Below are positions 5,721-9,288 of a stretch of DNA of 9,288 nt, one piece after another. Under the pieces are notes generated by a model. It worked only from the letters and a program-made list of their open reading frames with translations. It made no database searches and was not told the DNA's origin. The position numbers and the translations under genes were made by a program. How positions within the stretch are numbered: position 1 is the first letter of the stretch; each line of letters begins with the position of its first letter. Source of the stretch: Pseudomonadota bacterium (GTDB lineage: Bacteria; Pseudomonadota; Gammaproteobacteria; Burkholderiales; Burkholderiaceae_C); the NCBI GenBank assembly GCA_018241985.1, contig JAFECV010000057.1, positions 1 to 9,288 on the forward strand, written 5' to 3'.

Positions 5721-7559
5721 CTATGCGGGCTGGGCCGGTTCCGGATTGCGCAGGCGGATGTGCAGCTCGCGCAGCTGCTTTTCGTCCACCGGCGACGGCG
5801 CCTGCGTCAGCAGGTCCTGCGCACGCTGCGTCTTCGGGAACGCGATCACGTCCCGGATCGACTCGGCGCCGGTCATCAGCGTGACGATGCGGTCCAGGCC
5901 GAACGCCAGGCCGCCGTGCGGCGGCGCGCCGTACTGCAGCGCGTCGAGCAGGTAGCCGAACTTCGCGCGCGCCTCCTCCGGCCCGATCTTCAGCGCATCG
6001 AACACCTTGCTCTGCACGTCGGCGCGGTGGATGCGCACCGAGCCGCCGCCGAGCTCCCAGCCGTTCAGCACCATGTCGTAGGCCTTGGCCATGCAGGCGC
6101 CCGGGTCGCTGTCCATCCGCTCCTCGTGGCCGTCCTTCGGGCTGGTGAACGGATGGTGCACCGCGACCCAGCGCGCCTCGTCCTCGTCGAACTCGAACAT
6201 CGGAAAGTCGACCACCCACAGCGGCGCCCAGCGGTCCTCGAACAGGCCGCTCTTCTTGCCGAACTCGCTGTGGCCGATCTTCAGCCGCAGCGCGCCGATC
6301 GCGTCGTTCACCACCTTGGCCCGGTCCGCGCCGAAGAACAGCAGGTCGCCGCTTTGCGCGCCGGTGCGGCGCAGCAGCTCGGCCAGCGCCGCGTCGTCGA
6401 GGTTCTTCACGATCGGCGACTGCAGGCCCGGCCACCGCGTGGTCCCTTCGGGTCCGGGACCCTTGTCCGCATCGTTGACCTTGATGTAGGCCAGCCCCTT
6501 GGCGCCGTAGATCTTCACGAACTCGGTGTAGCCGTCGATCTCGCCGCGCGTCAGGCCCGAGCCTTCGCGCGCGCCGCCGGGCACGCGCAGCGCGACGACC
6601 CGGCCGTTCTTCATCTGCGCGGCGCTCTGGAACACCTTGAATTCGACGCGGGCCATCAGGTCGGTCAGTTCGGTGAATTCGAGCTTGACGCGAAGATCGG
6701 GCTTGTCCGAGCCGAACCGGTGCATCACCTGCTGGTAGCTCAGCACCGGGAACGCGCCGAGGTCGGTATCGAGCGCATTCCTGAACACCGTGACGATCAT
6801 CTGCTGGAACAGCGCGCGGATCTCCTCCTCGCCGAGGAACGAGGTTTCGATGTCGATCTGCGTGAACTCCGGCTGCCGGTCGGCGCGCAGGTCCTCGTCG
6901 CGGAAGCACTTGGTGATCTGGTAGTAGCGGTCGAAGCCGGCGACCATCAGCATCTGCTTGTACAGCTGCGGCGACTGCGGCAGCGCGAAGAACATGCCTG
7001 CGTTCACGCGCGACGGCACCAGGTAGTCGCGCGCGCCCTCGGGCGTGCTCTTGCCCAGCATCGGGGTCTCGATGTCGATGAAGCCGTGCGCGTCGAGGAA
7101 CTTGCGCACCTCCATCGCGACCCGGTAGCGCAGCATCAGGTTGCGCTGCATGTAGGGCCGGCGCAGGTCGAGCACCCGGTGCGTGAGGCGCGTGGTCTCG
7201 GACAGGTTGTCGTCCTCCAGATGGAACGGCGGCGTGACCGACGGGTTCAGCACCTTCAGTTCGTGGCACAGCACCTCGACCTTGCCGCTGCGCAGGTTGG
7301 CGTTGACCGTGCCCTCGGGCCGTTCGCGCACCAGCCCGGTCACCTGCACGCAGAATTCGTTGCGCAGATCCTCGGCCAGGCTGAACATCTGCGCGCGCTC
7401 CGGGTCGCAGACCACCTGCACCGAGCCTTCGCGGTCGCGCAGGTCGACGAAGATCACGCCGCCATGGTCGCGCCGGCGGTTCACCCAGCCGCACAGGGAA
7501 ACGGATTGGCCCAGCAGGGCCTCGGTCACCAGACCGCAGTAATGGGATCGCATCGCCAT
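5721..7559 (-). CDS. aspS: Aspartyl-tRNA synthetase
   Basis: Encodes 612 residues of bacterial-type class IIb AspRS, charging tRNA with aspartate in the cytoplasm. The N-terminal OB-fold anticodon domain spans about 1-110 ([15 protein letters not shown] at 23-37). Class II motif 1 lies near 158-169 ([12 protein letters not shown]), motif 2 at 219-236 ([18 protein letters not shown]) and motif 3 at 552-561 ([10 protein letters not shown]). The bacterial GAD insertion lies at roughly 300-430. His32 occupies the position linked in Pseudomonas AspRS (His31) to relaxed, non-discriminating tRNA recognition; E. coli has Leu there. Compared with E. coli the GAD domain has extra residues near 331-335 and 368-377. 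The ATG at 7559 is followed by another at 7553; both fit. The gene follows DUF502 by 34 bases and precedes nudB after two hairpins. Confidence 0.97.
   Translation of the reverse strand: MAMRSHYCGLVTEALLGQSVSLCGWVNRRRDHGGVIFVDLRDREGSVQVVCDPERAQMFSLAEDLRNEFCVQVTGLVRERPEGTVNANLRSGKVEVLCHELKVLNPSVTPPFHLEDDNLSETTRLTHRVLDLRRPYMQRNLMLRYRVAMEVRKFLDAHGFIDIETPMLGKSTPEGARDYLVPSRVNAGMFFALPQSPQLYKQMLMVAGFDRYYQITKCFRDEDLRADRQPEFTQIDIETSFLGEEEIRALFQQMIVTVFRNALDTDLGAFPVLSYQQVMHRFGSDKPDLRVKLEFTELTDLMARVEFKVFQSAAQMKNGRVVALRVPGGAREGSGLTRGEIDGYTEFVKIYGAKGLAYIKVNDADKGPGPEGTTRWPGLQSPIVKNLDDAALAELLRRTGAQSGDLLFFGADRAKVVNDAIGALRLKIGHSEFGKKSGLFEDRWAPLWVVDFPMFEFDEDEARWVAVHHPFTSPKDGHEERMDSDPGACMAKAYDMVLNGWELGGGSVRIHRADVQSKVFDALKIGPEEARAKFGYLLDALQYGAPPHGGLAFGLDRIVTLMTGAESIRDVIAFPKTQRAQDLLTQAPSPVDEKQLRELHIRLRNPEPAQPA
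6441..6462. repeat. Palindromic segment inside the aspS coding region
   Basis: Two overlapping inverted repeats lie in 22 bases: GGTCCC (6441-6446) with GGGACC (6456-6461), and GGGTCC (6450-6455) with GGACCC (6457-6462) around a single central base. The segment encodes the proline/glycine-rich loop near residues 367-374, where this AspRS is longer than the E. coli enzyme. Confidence 0.55.
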
Positions 7560-7593
7560 GTCATCTGTTCTCGGGTTTTCTGCCGTATGAAAT

Positions 7594-8244
7594 CTAGTCG
7601 GGGCCGATCTGGCGCAAGCGCGATCGCGGCGGCGCCGGATCGGTTGGCCCGGGCGCGACCACGCCCATCGAGATCACGTATTTCAGCGCCTCGTCGACGC
7701 TGATGTTCAGTTCGACGCAGTCGCTGCGCGGCAGCATCACGAAGTAGCCGCCGGTCGGGTTCGGCGTGGTCGGCACGTAGATGCTCAGGCAGTCGGGCGG
7801 CAGGTGGTTGGCCGCATCGCCGCCGGGCAGGCCGGTCACGAAGCCGATGGTCCACATGCCCTGATGCGGCCACTGCACCAGCACCGCGGTGCGAAACGCG
7901 TTGCCCTTGCCGGAAAACAGCGTGTCCGACACCTGCTTGACGCCGGTGTAGATCGAGCGCACGACCGGGATGCGCTGCAGCAGCGCGTCGGACCAGTCCA
8001 GCAGCCGCTTGCCGAGGAAATTGCTCGCCGCCGCGCCGACCGCCAGCACCACCGCGATCGCCAGCAGCGTCCCCAGGCCCGGGATGTGGAACCCGAACAC
8101 CCGGTCCGGCTGCCAGCTCTCGGGCAGGATCAGCAGGGTCTGGTCCAGCGTGCCGACGATCCACTTGAGCACCCACAGCGTGATCGCGACCGGCACGATC
8201 ACCAGCAGGCCGGACAGCAGCCATTTGCGCACGCGGGCCATCAT
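7594..8244 (-). CDS. DUF502 family inner-membrane protein
   Basis: Encodes 216 residues matching DUF502, a widespread membrane family of unknown biochemical function. Two transmembrane helices are visible at about 8-30 (following MARVRK) and 57-78. Family-typical motifs follow: [18 protein letters not shown] at 92-109 and [15 protein letters not shown] at 157-171, then a soluble C-terminal domain ending in a proline-rich tail. The positive N-terminus suggests it faces the cytoplasm. Two adjacent ATGs (8244 and 8241) can start it. Either is within eight bases of the fmdB-like stop, with no evident Shine-Dalgarno, so translation is probably coupled to that gene. The fmdB-DUF502-aspS order is familiar from betaproteobacteria. 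The open frame continues upstream to 8631 but would overlap fmdB completely and encodes arginine-rich nonsense there. Confidence 0.9.
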   Translation of the reverse strand: MMARVRKWLLSGLLVIVPVAITLWVLKWIVGTLDQTLLILPESWQPDRVFGFHIPGLGTLLAIAVVLAVGAAASNFLGKRLLDWSDALLQRIPVVRSIYTGVKQVSDTLFSGKGNAFRTAVLVQWPHQGMWTIGFVTGLPGGDAANHLPPDCLSIYVPTTPNPTGGYFVMLPRSDCVELNISVDEALKYVISMGVVAPGPTDPAPPRSRLRQIGPD

Positions 8245-8249
8245 CGCGG

Positions 8250-8651
8250 TCAGGTCTTGGTGTCGGTGCCGCCGGCGGGCGCGGAAGATGCGGGCGCCCC
8301 GGTAGCGGCGCCGGCACCGGCCTTGTCTCCGGCCGCCGCGCCGTTCGCCCCCGCCGATCCGGACGGTGCCGCTGTCGCCGCCGCGTCGGACGAGCCGTTC
8401 GATCCGCCTGCGCCGTCGGCCTTGCCCTGCTCCTTGCCTTCCGTTTTGCCGTTCGCCTTGCCGGCGTCGCCGTTGCGGAAGTCGGTCGCGTACCAGCCCG
8501 ATCCCTTCAGCCGGAATCCGGCCGCCGTCACCTGTTTCTTGAAGGCGGGCGCGCCGCAATGCGGGCAGATGGTGAGGGGAGCATCGGCGAGCTTCTGCAG
8601 CACATCCTGGCTGTGCCCGCAGGACTCGCATCGGTAGGCGTAGATCGGCAT
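8250..8651 (-). CDS. FmdB-family zinc-ribbon protein
   Basis: Encodes 133 residues. The N-terminal 45 or so form the FmdB/CxxC regulatory-type zinc ribbon, beginning MPIYAYRCESCG, with zinc ligands Cys8, Cys11, Cys29 (in ICPHC) and Cys32. A FRLKGSGWYATDFRNG segment (46-61) follows, also typical of the family. Residues from about 62 to the end are a low-complexity Gly/Ala/Ser/Lys tail, probably disordered, making the protein longer than the compact family members. Despite the family name, its function is not established; a small nucleic-acid- or protein-binding role is plausible. It is the first gene after the predicted promoter near 8691 and appears to lead the operon into DUF502 and aspS. 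The leader lacks a purine-rich Shine-Dalgarno, so the start rests on the conserved MPIYxYxC N-terminus. Confidence 0.9.
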   Translation of the reverse strand: MPIYAYRCESCGHSQDVLQKLADAPLTICPHCGAPAFKKQVTAAGFRLKGSGWYATDFRNGDAGKANGKTEGKEQGKADGAGGSNGSSDAAATAAPSGSAGANGAAAGDKAGAGAATGAPASSAPAGGTDTKT

Positions 8652-8690
8652 GACTTAAGGGGAGCGCACTGTGGCGGCGCGAAACCCTAA

Positions 8691-8716
8691 ATTATAGGCA
8701 ACGGCCCCAGATTCAA
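8691..8716 (-). promoter_or_regulatory. Predicted sigma-70 promoter for the fmdB-aspS operon
   Basis: On the minus strand a perfect TATAAT (8696-8691) stands out in otherwise GC-rich sequence, about 40 bases before the fmdB ATG. The likely -35 region is the GCTTGAAT stretch at 8718-8711. TTGAAT itself gives only a 14-base spacer, while the register GCTTGA gives 16. The -10 is convincing, the -35 weak. Transcription would start near 8684, giving a leader of about 33 bases. Confidence 0.6.
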
Positions 8717-8759
8717 GCCCGGCACGGTCAAGCCGGGCGCGGCTCGCGCACGGGCCGCG
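8717..8759 (-). terminator. Tandem GC hairpins after the symporter gene, possible terminator
   Basis: In transcript order, a stem of six-base arms (8754-8759 with 8738-8743) starts directly after the symporter stop. A second stem of perfect seven-base arms follows (8732-8738 with 8717-8723, eight-base loop). The second is followed only by CTTGAATCT, a poor U-tract. It probably weakens or ends symporter transcription before the next promoter, but termination is not certain. Confidence 0.4.
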
Positions 8760-9288
8760 TCAGCCCGAGGTGGCGAGCCGGTGGTGCGGCGCGCGGCTGT
8801 TCCGGATCGCCTGCGGCCCGAGCGAGCCGATCACCATCGCGGCGAATGCGGCCAGCAGGCCGGCCAGTTGCGCGGGAAACTCGTCGCCGGCCGGCGTCGC
8901 CAGAAACAGCACCCAGGCCAGCAGGCCGAGCACGATCGAGAACACCGCGCCCTGCGTGGTCGCGCGCTTCCAGTACAGCCCGAACACCAGCGGGACGAAC
9001 GCGCCGACCAGCGTGACCTGGTACGCCTCCGACACCATCTCGTAGATCGACGTGCCTTCCATCCGGATCGCATAGACCAGCACCAGCGCGCTGAACACCA
9101 GCACCGTGACGCGCATGTTGCGCAGCTCCTGGCGGTCGCTCATGCGCGGACGGAACTGGCGCCAGATGTTCTCGGTGAACGTGACGCTGGGCGCGAGCAG
9201 CGTCGCCGACGCGGTCGACTTGATCGCCGACAGCAGCGCGCCGAAGAACAGCACCTGCATCGCGAACGGCATGTGGCCGAGCACCAGC
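8760..9288 (-). CDS. Sodium:solute symporter, C-terminal part (5' end outside window)
   Basis: About 176 residues are visible, running from the right edge to a TGA at 8762-8760; the start is outside the window. The segment GALLSAIKSTASATLLAPSV, continuing TFTENI, is typical of the SSS (PutP/PanF-like) family. Four more hydrophobic helices follow: VTVLVFSALVLVYAI, YQVTLVGAFVPLVFGLYW, GAVFSIVLGLLAWVLFLA and LAGLLAAFAAMVIGSL, ending in a short basic tail. It would be an inner-membrane protein coupling solute uptake to sodium entry; the substrate cannot be inferred from this half. It runs in the same direction as the downstream operon but is separated from it by GC hairpins and a promoter, so it is probably a separate unit. 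Confidence 0.85.
   Translation of the reverse strand, partial: LVLGHMPFAMQVLFFGALLSAIKSTASATLLAPSVTFTENIWRQFRPRMSDRQELRNMRVTVLVFSALVLVYAIRMEGTSIYEMVSEAYQVTLVGAFVPLVFGLYWKRATTQGAVFSIVLGLLAWVLFLATPAGDEFPAQLAGLLAAFAAMVIGSLGPQAIRNSRAPHHRLATSG

Noticed and set aside
5661..7703. 680-codon plus-strand open frame antisense to aspS
   Set aside because: It lies opposite the unmistakable aspS gene, encodes His/Arg/Gln/Ala-rich sequence without recognisable domains, and is the expected stop-poor shadow of a GC-rich gene.
8245..8631. N-terminal extension of DUF502 to 8631
   Set aside because: It is the out-of-frame reading of the fmdB-like gene; the real protein begins with [10 protein letters not shown] at 8244.
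1..9288. Defence island, phage, IS element or CRISPR signature
   Set aside because: No transposase, integrase, repeat array or defence protein is visible; the genes are metabolic, membrane or sensory and uniform in base composition.

Overview
The window is GC-rich, tightly packed bacterial chromosome. Gene content, codon use and protein sequences point to a betaproteobacterium of the order Burkholderiales. I cannot fix the genus from sequence alone. Every complete gene (ten of them) is on the minus strand. A fragment of an eleventh minus-strand gene enters at the right edge, and one plus-strand gene fragment sits at the left edge. No stretch over 300 bases lacks a gene; the longest non-coding gaps are about 125 and 108 bases. 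I see no rRNA, tRNA, IS element, CRISPR array or phage gene.

In transcription order (right to left): (1) 9288-8760, C-terminal part of a sodium:solute symporter, followed by GC hairpins. (2) A promoter with a perfect TATAAT near 8691, then fmdB-like zinc ribbon, DUF502 membrane protein, aspS and nudB. Two tandem hairpins separate aspS from nudB. (3) An endonuclease/exonuclease/phosphatase-fold protein and clsB, one base apart, matching the ybhP-clsB(ybhO) pair of E. coli. (4) folE and, 16 bases later, a stand-alone BLUF blue-light receptor. (5) An EamA transporter and a DUF429 RNase H-fold protein, three bases apart. (6) The tail of a plus-strand gene that overlaps the DUF429 stop.

The block combines translation (AspRS), the first two committed steps of folate synthesis (FolE makes dihydroneopterin triphosphate, NudB removes its pyrophosphate), phospholipid synthesis (ClsB) and light sensing (BLUF). 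Most spacings suggest co-transcription or translational coupling, but no transcript data are available here. Nothing looks like a mobile island or defence system.

The observations most worth following are: the BLUF receptor directly downstream of a folE whose zinc loop reads C-S-H-H instead of the usual C-E-H-H; a 14-codon upstream frame ending in TGATG on the folE start; the double hairpin before nudB; and a palindromic in-frame insertion in aspS.
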